From contig JBLNEL010000329.1 of assembly GCA_050262615.1 (NCBI GenBank), positions 3,610 to 67,609 of the forward strand: 64,000 bases of DNA, in the 5' to 3' direction. Every line of letters begins with the position of its first letter. Position 1 is the first letter of the stretch. Under the pieces are notes generated by a model that had not been told where the DNA came from, made no database searches, and saw only the letters and a program-made list of their open reading frames with translations. Source of the stretch: JAUZPB01 sp050262615 (lineage in GTDB: Bacteria; Bacteroidota; Ignavibacteria; Ignavibacteriales; SURF-24). A program made the position numbers and the translations under genes. Shown one piece after another: positions 15,924 through 24,822 of this stretch.

Positions 15924-18509
15924 TCAGAGGTACTTTTTAACTACATCTTCCACCTGTTTTAAGGCGTCAGGAATCCTGCTAACATCTTTTCCGCCGGCTG
16001 TAGCCAGGTGAGGTCTTCCGCCGCCGCCGCCGCCGACCAATTTTGCGATATCGCCAACGATCTTTCCTGCTGCGAGGTTTTTGCTTTTCATCAGGTCGTC
16101 TGAAACGACGCAGACAATGCCGACCTTGCCGTCAAGTTCGCTTATAAGAACACCGGCAGCATCTTTCATCTTCAGGCGCAGTTCATCTCCCATAGCTTTA
16201 AGCTCATCCATGTTAGAAGCTTCAACCTTTCCTTTGTAGACTTTTATTCCATCAACACTTGAAGGATTTGAAAGAATACTATCAATGCCGCCAAGCTTAG
16301 CCTTCAGGCTTAAGTCAGCAATTTCTTTTTCGAGTTTTCTTTTTTCTTCCAGAAGCTGTGCTATTTTTTCTTCTTCTTTTTTTATTTCCTCAGTCTGAGA
16401 GTGAATAAATTCTTCAACGCCTTTACCTGTAACGGCTTCGATTCTTCTGATGCCGCTGGCAATAGAAGATTCGCTTAATATTTTGAATATGCCTATCTGC
16501 GAAGTATTAGTAACGTGTGTACCGCCGCAGAACTCCTTACTTACGTCACCGGCTTCAATTACGTTTACCCTGTCGCCATACTTATCGCCGAAGAACATAA
16601 GAGCGCCCATCTGCTTAGCCTGCTCAAAAGGAATTGCGCGGTGGTGAGTAACCTTTATATTGCTTCTTATCTGTTCATTTACAATTGCTTCAATCTGGTC
16701 AATTTCCTCCTGGCTTAACTTTGCATAATGAGCAAAGTCGAAACGCAGTCTATCAGGGCCGACATAAGAGCCCGACTGATGAACGTGGGTGCCGAGGATT
16801 TTTCTTAAAGCAGCGTGCAGAAGATGAGTTGCAGTATGGTTTCTCATTATATCCCATCTTCTTTTCTCATCGACAAGAGCTGTGACCTTTGAGCCTATTT
16901 TAATTTTTACATCCTCAGGGTTTTCGGCAACATGTACAATCTTGTCGTTAATCTTAGTCACGTCAACGATCTTAAGAAGATTACGGCCAATTTTTATTTG
17001 TCCGATATCATCGATCTGTCCGCCTGATTCGACATAGAAGGGTGTGCGGTCAAGGATTATAAAATCTTTACCATCTTCGCGTTTATATCCAATAACCTGA
17101 GCTGTAACAGAGAACTTTTCATATCCAACGAATTCAGTTTTATCTTCTTCAGTAATTCCAAAAGAATCAAGGTCATTAAATGCAGCGCTTTGTGATGCGA
17201 ACTTATCCTTTGTAGATTCTCTTGCGCGAGTTTTCTGTTCATTCATAAGTTCATCGAAGCGGGCCTCATCGATATTCAGGTCGCGTTCGCGTGCCATAAC
17301 TGCAGTTAGGTCAACCGGGAAGCCATAAGTATCATAAAGCTGGAAAACATCGTCGCCGCTAATAGTTTTCTGTCCCTGGGATTCAACTCTCTGAGCTATT
17401 TTATCAAAAAGTTCAATTCCCCTATCCAGGGTAACATTAAAGCTTTCCTCTTCGGCTTTTATTATTTTTTCGATATGAGGCTGGTTCTGTTTTAATTCCG
17501 GGAAAACAGAAGACATATGGTCAACAAGAATATTTACCAGTTTATAGAGGAATGGTTTTTTAAGACCTATTTTCCTGCCGTAGCGGGCAGCCCGTCTTAA
17601 TATTCTGCGTAAGACGTAACCTCTTCCGTCGTTACCCGGTACAGCGCCATCGGCAATTGCAAAAGAAAGAGTTCTAATATGGTCTGCAATTACTCTCATA
17701 GGTATTTTATGTTCTTCGGTATCATAAAGTACCTGGGAGAGTTCGGAGATATTATTAATAAGAGGAGCAAAGACATCAGTATCATAATTTGAACCGGCCT
17801 TCTGCATAACGGCGCATATTCTTTCGAAGCCCATGCCGGTATCGACATGTTTTGCAGGAAGCTCGTGCAAAACGCCGTTACTGTCGCGGTTATACTGAAT
17901 AAAGACCAGGTTCCAGATCTCAATACATTCAGGGACGCCGGCATTAACGTATTTAGGGTTGTCATAATCGTCGCTTAAGTTTATATGGATCTCTGAACAA
18001 GGGCCGCAGGGGCCAGTATCGCCCATTTCCCAGAAGTTATCCTTTTCGTCAAAGCGGAGTATATGTTCAGGATTAATATCTGTTTTGGTTTTCCAGAATT
18101 CGAGGGCTTCTTCATCAGTGCGGTAAACCGTAGCCCAGAGTCTTTCCTTAGGAAGTTTCCAGACTTCTGTAAGCAGTTCCCATGCCCATTCTATAGCTTC
18201 AGCTTTATAGTAATCACCGAAAGACCAGTTACCCAGCATTTCAAAAAATGTATGGTGGTAAGTATCGTGGCCAACTTCTTCAAGGTCGTTATGTTTTCCG
18301 CTTACACGAATGCATTTCTGTGTATCTGCAGCGCGTTTATATTCTCTTGTGCCGGTTCCAAGAAAGACGTCTTTGAACTGGTTCATACCTGCATTTGTAA
18401 AAAGCAGTGTAGGGTCGTCGAAAGGCACTACCGGAGCGCTGGAAACAATTCTGTGATCTTTACTCTTAAAGAAATCCAAAAACTGCTGTCTAATTTCTGC
18501 TGATGTCAT
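15924..18509 (-). CDS. alaS: Alanyl-tRNA synthetase
   Basis: 861 residues, full length. The class II core has FTNAGMNQFKDVFLG, the HHTFFEMLGNWSFGDYYK block and GNDGRGYVLRRILRRA (motif 3 region). The editing domain carries the metal-binding HTATHLLH at about 558-565 and CGGTH at about 661-665. The C-terminal C-Ala domain has a coiled-coil-like stretch (about 710-740) and ends with the GGGGGGRPHLATAGG segment. The enzyme charges tRNA-Ala and deacylates mischarged Ser and Gly. It ends at the long hairpin facing the NmrA-like gene; the APC transporter gene lies upstream on the same strand. Confidence 0.97.
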   Translation of the reverse strand: MTSAEIRQQFLDFFKSKDHRIVSSAPVVPFDDPTLLFTNAGMNQFKDVFLGTGTREYKRAADTQKCIRVSGKHNDLEEVGHDTYHHTFFEMLGNWSFGDYYKAEAIEWAWELLTEVWKLPKERLWATVYRTDEEALEFWKTKTDINPEHILRFDEKDNFWEMGDTGPCGPCSEIHINLSDDYDNPKYVNAGVPECIEIWNLVFIQYNRDSNGVLHELPAKHVDTGMGFERICAVMQKAGSNYDTDVFAPLINNISELSQVLYDTEEHKIPMRVIADHIRTLSFAIADGAVPGNDGRGYVLRRILRRAARYGRKIGLKKPFLYKLVNILVDHMSSVFPELKQNQPHIEKIIKAEEESFNVTLDRGIELFDKIAQRVESQGQKTISGDDVFQLYDTYGFPVDLTAVMARERDLNIDEARFDELMNEQKTRARESTKDKFASQSAAFNDLDSFGITEEDKTEFVGYEKFSVTAQVIGYKREDGKDFIILDRTPFYVESGGQIDDIGQIKIGRNLLKIVDVTKINDKIVHVAENPEDVKIKIGSKVTALVDEKRRWDIMRNHTATHLLHAALRKILGTHVHQSGSYVGPDRLRFDFAHYAKLSQEEIDQIEAIVNEQIRSNIKVTHHRAIPFEQAKQMGALMFFGDKYGDRVNVIEAGDVSKEFCGGTHVTNTSQIGIFKILSESSIASGIRRIEAVTGKGVEEFIHSQTEEIKKEEEKIAQLLEEKRKLEKEIADLSLKAKLGGIDSILSNPSSVDGIKVYKGKVEASNMDELKAMGDELRLKMKDAAGVLISELDGKVGIVCVVSDDLMKSKNLAAGKIVGDIAKLVGGGGGGRPHLATAGGKDVSRIPDALKQVEDVVKKYL

Positions 18510-18543
18510 ACTTCTAAATGTTCTTTGTTTGTTATTAAAGCAA

Positions 18544-18551
18544 CAAATATA
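18544..18551 (-). promoter_or_regulatory. Possible -7 box (TATATTTG) for alaS
   Basis: Reads TATATTTG on the minus strand, a full match to the TAnnTTTG box of Bacteroidota promoters, 35-42 nt before the alaS start. No good TTTG partner is seen about 20 nt further upstream, so confidence is low. Confidence 0.35.
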
Positions 18552-18625
18552 CTAAAATCAGGTGCTAATTTCGACAGCGAAAATCTGCTCTATATAAGGG
18601 TTCAGCTCAAAGATCCGGGTATTTT

Positions 18626-20473
18626 CTAATCCGTAAGGAGAGGCTGATGGTTTTTATATTCCATTAAAAAAGTAAATTCAGGGAATTTCTTAGGCAGCTG
18701 TACGATCTTATAAATCATTACGCCGATTGACATTCTGTCTAACCAGGAAGACATTGGCCAGCCGAAATGAATATAGAGTTTTTTATCAGAGGGCATTTCA
18801 TATTCAAGAGTCTTTAGTATTGCGATGATCATATCAAAAAGCTTCATACCGCGCTGAATAGAGATCCAGAAATGGTTTGGGCTAATATTCTGAGGTGATT
18901 CTTTTCTGGGCACATAGAAGCTTACATACAGGGAATCCCTGCCATCCATCTGTTCAAATTCCGTAGGGCGTCTGAAGTACAAGTGGACATCCTGACCCGG
19001 AAGCTCATAGATAGCAAAAAGCAGGTCCATTGGAGTTCTTGTAGCTCTTCTTACCGGAATATCCGGAGCGCGGAATCTTGATATCCTTAGTCCTGCGATA
19101 AGGAAAATAACAGTAATAATAAACCACAATAGTGTGCCAAAAGGCCTGTGGATAATGATATAGGCAAACGTACTTACAAGAACGATAAAAAGCAGAAGGG
19201 TTCCTAGTCTGGAGGTATGATAGGATATTTCCTTTGTACCTTTTGAGTATCTATAGATAAGCAGTGAGCCTGTATTAATGCAGAAACTTGCAACAAGACC
19301 GACGGCATACATTTCGGCTAAAATCGCCTGGCTGCCGCTAGTAACAATCAGTATAGCCGAATAGAATATTCCGTTTATAATATGGATTCTGAAGAGGGAC
19401 TGTTTTTTATTAAGCTGGATAAGCCAGTGGAAGTTATATCTTTCAGCTACTTTTTCAATCAGTTCGGCAGAAGCGACCATGGCAGTATTTACAGCCATAA
19501 TAAGGGTAATACTTGCAAGTACTGCAACCACAATGCCGAAGAATTCTCCATTTACGCTTGAAGCGAATGCCGGGATAAGGTCAGTTTCATGTTTACTGAT
19601 ATCGATCTTTGAAGAGAGGGCAAAAAGAGCTATTAAGGGTGTTACCAGTCCTACGGTAAGGGCGAGGAACAGGTAAGCTCTTCTTATTTCCTTCCAGCTT
19701 TTTACAAGTGAAGCTGTCTGAAGGACAGATTCAATTCCGGAATAAGCCAGTATACAGCTGCCTATACCGATAATGATATTCTGATAGCCGCCGAAGAATG
19801 ATCCATGGCTTAAATCGCCCCAGAAATCCTTAAAGCTCTCGCCCACCTTACCAATGGTCTCAGGAGACAAATTAACTGCACCGCCCAGCAAAAGATTAAT
19901 AAGAACAAAAGAAGCAAAGACAAAAATAAGGAATGTAAATTTTGCATTTTCCTTTATACCTATAATATTTAAGCCGGTTATAGCCCAAATTACGCCGAAT
20001 TTAAGAAAAAACTTTATTTCGGGGCTCATAGCAAGGAACGAAGTGCCGTTTTCAACAGCGCTGACAGTAGAAATAGCAGCTGTAAGTACATAGTCGACAA
20101 TAATTGAAGAGATAGCGATAAATGAAAAACTTGGTCCTAAAACAAGGTAAGAGAAAGAATAAACGCCGCCTCCTTTTATATTATTGACCTCAAGAATTTC
20201 AGCAATTTCGACCATACGTGTAGAAAGAAAGCGGATAAGGATAGAAGTAAGGGCAATATAGACAATTGCTTTAATGCCAATAAACCTGAAGGCTTCAAAT
20301 GGTGCATAATAGATTGAAGTCAGTTCATCCATAAGTGTAATAATGCCGACTGCAATCCATGTAAGCCACCATCTGCCATTAGAAAGATAAGAAAGGTAGT
20401 CTTTTTTACTGACCAGTTTAATAAAGCCTGCTACAAGAAGGATATTAACAATAGTATATATAATCAAATTCAT
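18626..20473 (-). CDS. APC-superfamily amino acid/polyamine-type permease
   Basis: 615 residues. The first ~480 residues contain about 12-14 hydrophobic segments, from TM1 near 3-20 to the last near 440-465. The region VNNIKGGGVYSFSYLVLGPSFSFI is the APC-type unwound helix that contacts substrate, and AYSGIESVLQTASLVKSWKEIRRAYLF is the conserved amphipathic loop region. The ~135-residue C-terminal extension is hydrophilic (DVHLYFRRPTEFEQMDGRD, SPNHFWISIQRGMK) and not part of the usual transporter. It may be a cytosolic regulatory domain. The substrate is unknown. Confidence 0.82.
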   Translation of the reverse strand: MNLIIYTIVNILLVAGFIKLVSKKDYLSYLSNGRWWLTWIAVGIITLMDELTSIYYAPFEAFRFIGIKAIVYIALTSILIRFLSTRMVEIAEILEVNNIKGGGVYSFSYLVLGPSFSFIAISSIIVDYVLTAAISTVSAVENGTSFLAMSPEIKFFLKFGVIWAITGLNIIGIKENAKFTFLIFVFASFVLINLLLGGAVNLSPETIGKVGESFKDFWGDLSHGSFFGGYQNIIIGIGSCILAYSGIESVLQTASLVKSWKEIRRAYLFLALTVGLVTPLIALFALSSKIDISKHETDLIPAFASSVNGEFFGIVVAVLASITLIMAVNTAMVASAELIEKVAERYNFHWLIQLNKKQSLFRIHIINGIFYSAILIVTSGSQAILAEMYAVGLVASFCINTGSLLIYRYSKGTKEISYHTSRLGTLLLFIVLVSTFAYIIIHRPFGTLLWFIITVIFLIAGLRISRFRAPDIPVRRATRTPMDLLFAIYELPGQDVHLYFRRPTEFEQMDGRDSLYVSFYVPRKESPQNISPNHFWISIQRGMKLFDMIIAILKTLEYEMPSDKKLYIHFGWPMSSWLDRMSIGVMIYKIVQLPKKFPEFTFLMEYKNHQPLLTD

Positions 20474-20632
20474 AAAACAAGTCCGGCTAATAATTAATTG
20501 GGAGAGCTAGTGTATAGGGAAGATTAATTCAGATATTATGCCATGCTCAGATAAAAGGAATTGTAAAAAAAATCTGAAAAAATTAAGAAATTAAAGGTTT
20601 TTAGAAGTGAAATGCCCGGGAGTGTGGAATGG

Positions 20633-20684
20633 GGTATACCAAAATGAAAGGATAAGGCTATTAAGGTATATCAAAATGAAAGAT
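20633..20684. repeat. 32-bp imperfect direct repeat
   Basis: GGTATACCAAAATGAAAG at 20633 and GGTATATCAAAATGAAAG at 20665, a period of 32 (twice 16). It lies in the gap between the APC gene start and the end of the NtrC-type gene. Confidence 0.6.
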
Positions 20685-20696
20685 GATCGATTTCAG

Positions 20697-22052
20697 TTAT
20701 TCAAGTCCGTAGCTCTGAAGTTTTCTATACAAGGTAGTAACGCCAATGCCCAGGAGTTCTGCTGCGCGGGTTTTATTTCCGTTTACATCTTTAAGTATAC
20801 TTATAATGTGCTGTTTTTCAATTTCCTCAAGAGAAGCCCTGGCTGAGAGAGCCTGCTGAGGCTGTGCTGAAGAAGAATTTCTATGGAATTCCGAAGGGAG
20901 GCTGGAGGCTTTAATTACATTTCCATCAGTAAGTATTACAGCGCGTTCAATAATATTTTTAAGTTCTCTGATATTTCCAGGGTAATCATAAGCTTTTAAC
21001 TTTTCAATAAATTCAGGTTCAACAAGTGTAATATTTTTCTTAAGTTTTAATGAATATTCATTAATAAAATTTTCGGCAAGGCTGGGGATATCTTCCTTAT
21101 GTTTTCTTAAAGGAGGAATATCGATCCGCATGACATTAATTCTGTAGTAGAGGTCGGATCTGAACAATCCCTTAGATATCTCATCCTCAAGGTTTTTATT
21201 AGTAGCTGCAATTATCCGTACATCGACATTAGTAGTTTTAGTATCTCCCTGTTTAATAAACGAATTGGTTTCGATCACCCTTAGGAGTTTTGCCTGGAGG
21301 CTGGGGTCAAGGTCGCCGATCTCATCGAGGAAAAGAGTTCCCTGGTGGGCCTCTTCGAACAGGCCTTTTTTATTCCTGTTAGCACCGGTAAAGGCGCCTG
21401 CCTTATAGCCGAACATTTCACTTTCGAGCAGTTCCTTTGCAAAAGCGCTGCAGTTTACAGCAACGAAAGCATTGTCATGTCTTGAGCTTGCGTTGTGTAT
21501 TGATTGAGCGAAGATTTCCTTGCCTGTTCCAGTTTCCCCGGATAATAAAACCGGTGCATCTGTTTCAGCCACCTTTTTAGCCAGGTTTACAGAGCTTTTA
21601 AGCAGTCCCTCTGCGCCAATAATACTATTAAAGCTGAATCTTTCAGAGATCCTGTTTTCAAGCTGTTCGATCCTTTTTCTAAGCTGCACTTTTTCGAGTG
21701 CTTTTTCTACAAGCGGTAATATTTTATTATCCTCATCGCCCTTTGTAATATAATCAAAAGCGCCTGATTTAATAGCCTTGACGCCATCCTGAATAGTGCC
21801 GTAAGCCGTAAGCATAATAATTTCGCATAATGGGGCTTTTTGTTTTATTGAAGCAATCAGATCAAGGCCGTTGGCATCGGGAAGCTTAACATCGCTTATT
21901 ACAAGCTGTACTTCTTCACGTTCTAAAATGCTCATTGCTTCAAGAGCGTTTTCTGCTTCAAGGATGCGGTAATTTTCAAGTGATAAAAGTCTTGAAAGTA
22001 TGCTTCTTAAGTCAACCTCATCGTCGATTATTAGAATTTTTCCCTTATCCAT
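20697..22052 (-). CDS. Sigma-54-dependent response regulator, NtrC family
   Basis: 451 residues, complete. Receiver domain 1-120 with D10/D11, phospho-acceptor D54 in VISDVKLPD and K104. AAA+ domain with Walker A GETGTGKE at 172-179, the sigma-54 contact loop GAFTGA at 219-224, Walker B-like GTLFLDEIGDL, and YPGNIRELKNIIERAVIL. A C-terminal Fis-type helix-turn-helix (NGNKTRAAELLGIGVTTLYRKL). It activates sigma-54 promoters when phosphorylated. It starts 35 nt after the stop of the histidine kinase gene and is surely its partner. It is a relative of the truncated regulator at position 3. Confidence 0.95.
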   Translation of the reverse strand: MDKGKILIIDDEVDLRSILSRLLSLENYRILEAENALEAMSILEREEVQLVISDVKLPDANGLDLIASIKQKAPLCEIIMLTAYGTIQDGVKAIKSGAFDYITKGDEDNKILPLVEKALEKVQLRKRIEQLENRISERFSFNSIIGAEGLLKSSVNLAKKVAETDAPVLLSGETGTGKEIFAQSIHNASSRHDNAFVAVNCSAFAKELLESEMFGYKAGAFTGANRNKKGLFEEAHQGTLFLDEIGDLDPSLQAKLLRVIETNSFIKQGDTKTTNVDVRIIAATNKNLEDEISKGLFRSDLYYRINVMRIDIPPLRKHKEDIPSLAENFINEYSLKLKKNITLVEPEFIEKLKAYDYPGNIRELKNIIERAVILTDGNVIKASSLPSEFHRNSSSAQPQQALSARASLEEIEKQHIISILKDVNGNKTRAAELLGIGVTTLYRKLQSYGLE

Positions 22053-22087
22053 TTATTCTTACTTCAGCTGTTTTATTTGGAAAATTA

Positions 22088-23965
22088 TTAAATGCAGGCA
22101 GGAAGTTTAAATGAGAATTTACTTCCCTTTCCTATCCGGCTTTCCACCCAGATATCGCCGCCCTGTGAAATAACGAATTCTTTTGAAATTGCAAGTCCAA
22201 GTCCTCTTCCTGCTGGGTTCTGGTTACCGACCTGTACAAATTTACTGAATATTTTCTCCTGATCCTCATCAGAAATTCCTGGTCCCTGGTCTATTACAGA
22301 TACTATAACGGAACCGTTCTGTTTTTCTGCTATAATTTTAATAGTTCCGTTTTCAGGAGTGTATCGTATAGCGTTATTGATCAGGTTTACGAGCACCCAG
22401 ACAGTTTTTTCTATATCAGCATTAATAAAAGGAAGGTTATCGTCAATTTCAGTTTCAAGCTGAATTTTCTTTTCTGCAATAATCATAACCATAGCTACGG
22501 CAGCGTAGTCAATAATATCGGAGACAGAGATCTTTTCGATCTTAAGCTTTATATTTCCGGACTCGGCCTGTGAATAGTCGAGGAGTTCATTTACCATTTT
22601 TGAAAGGCGGCCTGTCTGCTGTCTTACTGTCTGGATTATCTGTTTCTGTTCTTCGTTAATATAGCCTACTTTATCATTTTCAAGCAGTTTAAGGCTTAAG
22701 TTAATTGAAGAGATCGGGGTTTTGAGCTCATGTGAGACAGTTGCAATAAGGTTTGTCTTAGCCGTATCGCGTTCTTCAAAACGTGTTACGTTCTTAAGCT
22801 CGAGCAGATAGCCTACAAGTCTGCCGCCTGTATCTTCCTGAATTCTGATCTCAGTTACTTCCCTGCTGAAGTATGATTCTTTATTATTAAAATAGATATG
22901 GACCGGCGGTGCGGGGGGATTATTTCTTTCTTCTTTTGTCTGCAGGTCAACTGGCTGCAGGTTGTCGATATTTGAAGCAGGCATAAGGGTTTTTATCATT
23001 TCCCTCATCACGTCGTTATTTGCAGCAAGGTCGGGAGCATACTTGCCAATTATCTCCTCTTTCACAGAGCCAATAATATCGAGGGCCACCTGGTTAGCAG
23101 AAATGATGAATTTATTCTCATCCAGGACAACAACAGCATCGCTGAAGCTGCCGATTGCAGATTCCATTCTTTTTTTTTCAATAAGCAGCTTATTAATATT
23201 ATTCTTTTCATATTCTTTTAATTCAGCTGCCATATGATTAAAAGCTCTTGAAAGTTCGCCCAGTTCGTCTTTTGAGTGTATTGTAAGCTGCTGGTTATAA
23301 TTTCCGTGAGAGATCTCAGTAATTTTTTTTATAAGCTCATTAACAGGGCGGACAAGGTAATTTGGAAGATATAGTATAAAGACAAGAGCAATAACAGAGC
23401 TTAAGGCGCTTATTACAAGCATATAAAAAGAGACTTTTGAAGCGGTATGAGAAGCCTGACTGTTTTTTCTGAGGACAGAGGTTGTATTAAGTTTATAAAT
23501 ATCGTTAAGAATATTCTGGACAGATTCATATTTATCAATAAGCTGAATACCGAATAGTTGTGTATCGGTCGCTTCAGAAGAATTTAATTTCTGAAGAACG
23601 GTTTTAAATTCAGAATAACTTTTTTTAAGTTCACCCACCAGTTCTGCTTCGCCTGCTTCGGTGAGGTTTCCTTCTTCAGCCTTCAGGTTTTTGTCAAACT
23701 CTTCAAGCTGAGTCTGAATTTCTTTTGTTCTGTTTATCAGTACGTCGTGTTTAAGCAGGTCGCGTTCGGCATGCAGGCTATAGATCTGGTTAATTGCCCT
23801 GAGCATATTTGTAGCATATCTTGCCGAGGCGTAGTTATCTTCGATAATATGGCTGGAATCCGAAGCCAATTGCCTTATAAAGGATGAGCCCACAAGTCCA
23901 AGTCCTACAACGATCATAAATAAAAATGCGAGGGCCAGAAATATTTTAGTCTTAAGTTTGTTCAT
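22088..23965 (-). CDS. Membrane sensor histidine kinase (partner of the NtrC-type regulator)
   Basis: 625 residues from the ATG at 23965, which directly follows the upstream stop (TAA-T-ATG) and begins MNKLKTKIFLALAFLFMIVVG. A longer frame to 24031 would overlap the upstream gene by 65 nt. TM1 is about 8-30, an extracytoplasmic four-helix region 31-170, TM2 about 175-198, HAMP about 198-255 and PAS about 265-380. HisKA carries TVSHELKTPISS, and the HATPase has NLINNAIRYTP, DQGPGI and GRGLGLAISKE. It should autophosphorylate and drive the regulator downstream. The extracytoplasmic helical module resembles the 4HB/chemoreceptor type of sensor. The signal is unknown. Confidence 0.92.
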   Translation of the reverse strand: MNKLKTKIFLALAFLFMIVVGLGLVGSSFIRQLASDSSHIIEDNYASARYATNMLRAINQIYSLHAERDLLKHDVLINRTKEIQTQLEEFDKNLKAEEGNLTEAGEAELVGELKKSYSEFKTVLQKLNSSEATDTQLFGIQLIDKYESVQNILNDIYKLNTTSVLRKNSQASHTASKVSFYMLVISALSSVIALVFILYLPNYLVRPVNELIKKITEISHGNYNQQLTIHSKDELGELSRAFNHMAAELKEYEKNNINKLLIEKKRMESAIGSFSDAVVVLDENKFIISANQVALDIIGSVKEEIIGKYAPDLAANNDVMREMIKTLMPASNIDNLQPVDLQTKEERNNPPAPPVHIYFNNKESYFSREVTEIRIQEDTGGRLVGYLLELKNVTRFEERDTAKTNLIATVSHELKTPISSINLSLKLLENDKVGYINEEQKQIIQTVRQQTGRLSKMVNELLDYSQAESGNIKLKIEKISVSDIIDYAAVAMVMIIAEKKIQLETEIDDNLPFINADIEKTVWVLVNLINNAIRYTPENGTIKIIAEKQNGSVIVSVIDQGPGISDEDQEKIFSKFVQVGNQNPAGRGLGLAISKEFVISQGGDIWVESRIGKGSKFSFKLPACI

Positions 23966-23966
23966 A

Positions 23967-24362
23967 TTATTTGCATTTCGTGTAAGGCGAAAAAATCTCA
24001 TGTTTCCATTGGATTTCTTTCTGTTCTTCATAAAACTCTAATGACAGATAGAATCCCAACTGCATAATTAATTTCTCCAGGCGTTCAATAATCTCATTAT
24101 CCGGCAAGAAGTCCTGAGGAGCAGGCTTTATTACTCCGTCTAAATTATACCTTAAAGATAACTTATCTCCAACAATTCCGATAGTAAATAAGGTAAGATT
24201 TGAATCAGTATGCTTCCGGAATATGACTGTTGTGGTATGTTTATCAAAAACAGCTTCGGGAAATTCATTTTTTATGGATTTGAAGACTACAGTCAGGGCA
24301 GCTATTTTATCATATGAACGATCCTGAAGTAAAACAGAGTTAGACCGGGACAGGTTATTCAT
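23967..24362 (-). CDS. Hypothetical 131-residue protein heading the kinase/regulator operon
   Basis: The frame extends to 24569, but the first 69 codons include a 15-bp DNA repeat (KRNE-type) and look non-coding, so the ATG at 24362 (MNNLSRSNSVLLQDRS) is preferred. The body has an alternating alpha/beta pattern: KIAALTVVFKSIKNEF, TTTVIFRKH, LTLFTIGIVGDKLSLRYNL, and IIERLEKLIMQLGFYLSLEFYEEQK. There is no signal peptide or TM segment. The stop is one nucleotide before the kinase ATG, so the two are translationally coupled. I do not recognise a family. It may be a cytosolic accessory protein of the two-component system. Confidence 0.6.
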   Translation of the reverse strand: MNNLSRSNSVLLQDRSYDKIAALTVVFKSIKNEFPEAVFDKHTTTVIFRKHTDSNLTLFTIGIVGDKLSLRYNLDGVIKPAPQDFLPDNEIIERLEKLIMQLGFYLSLEFYEEQKEIQWKHEIFSPYTKCK

Positions 24363-24372
24363 ATCAGTTTTA

Positions 24373-24417
24373 TTTCTTTTTACTTCGTTTCTTTTTTCTT
24401 CATTTCTTTTTAATAAT
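24373..24417. repeat. 15-bp tandem array, three copies
   Basis: Three imperfect copies of TTTCTTTTTACTTCG immediately upstream of the 131-residue ORF start on the minus strand. They would encode KRNE-type repeats if translation began further upstream. Confidence 0.75.
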
Positions 24418-24731
24418 GTAAACAATTTCAATGATCCTTTCGATATTTGTTCAAGCCAAGCAATTTTACAGTGTGCTAAATGTGTGCCATTGCGGTTAGA
24501 ACAGTAATAAGGGGGATTTTCAAATAAAATAAGCAATGTTTTGTAATAGAGGCCAAGTGATGATTCCAAAATGGAAGGCAGGCTTTCAAAATGAAATTAA
24601 TAAAGCAGGTATTGATCAGCTGTATTGGCAAGTGCAGAGGCAGAGAACTCTTAAGGTCATCAACTTCTGCCGGTCCTTATATTTTTCTGCCGGGCAGGTC
24701 ACAAGTGCTAAAATTACAACAATTTAGCCGA

Positions 24732-24808
24732 AAAAATGACTTATCAGTCTAATTTTGAGTTGATAATAAATAAAGCTTTTATTATGTTTGAACTCATCAG
24801 TCATTTTT
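24732..24808. promoter_or_regulatory. Nested palindrome, candidate operator of the haem operon
   Basis: Three concentric inverted repeats: AAAAATGACT (24732-24741) with AGTCATTTTT (24799-24808); TGAGTT (24756-24761) with AACTCA (24791-24796); ATAATAAA (24763-24770) with TTTATTAT (24778-24785). The centre is the short palindrome AAAGCTTT. It ends 14 nt before the first haem gene. A TetR-type homodimer would be expected to bind such a site, and the operon encodes a TetR domain fused to HemD. The structure could also act in RNA, but most of it lies upstream of the predicted start of transcription. Confidence 0.65.
24760..24790 (+). promoter_or_regulatory. Predicted promoter of the haem operon
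   Basis: TTG at 24760-24762, 20-nt spacer, then TATGTTTG at 24783-24790, matching the Bacteroidota TTTG-N19-20-TAnnTTTG pattern. The innermost palindrome fills the spacer, so a bound repressor would block polymerase. The predicted leader is about 25 nt. Confidence 0.5.
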
Positions 24809-24822
24809 CATGAAGAAAATCT

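Larger units (their letters stand above)
24363..24822. other. Divergent intergenic region upstream of the haem operon
   Basis: 460 bp separating the signalling operon (-) and the haem operon (+). It contains the 15-bp repeat array near the minus-strand gene and the palindromic promoter/operator region at 24732-24808. A 63-codon open frame at 24536-24727 has no coding character. Confidence 0.55.

Noticed and set aside
18063..18503. 146-codon ORF antisense to alaS
   Set aside because: Covers the conserved alaS catalytic core; no family resemblance.
23966..24031. Longer start for the histidine kinase
   Set aside because: It overlaps the upstream gene by 65 nt, and the short start begins exactly before TM1 with a stop-start coupling.
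24363..24569. N-terminal extension of the 131-residue ORF
   Set aside because: It contains the 15-bp repeat array and composition unlike the rest of the protein; ATG 24362 preferred.
24536..24727. 63-codon ORF upstream of the haem operon
   Set aside because: No family, no good ribosome-binding site, odd composition. It sits before the operon promoter.
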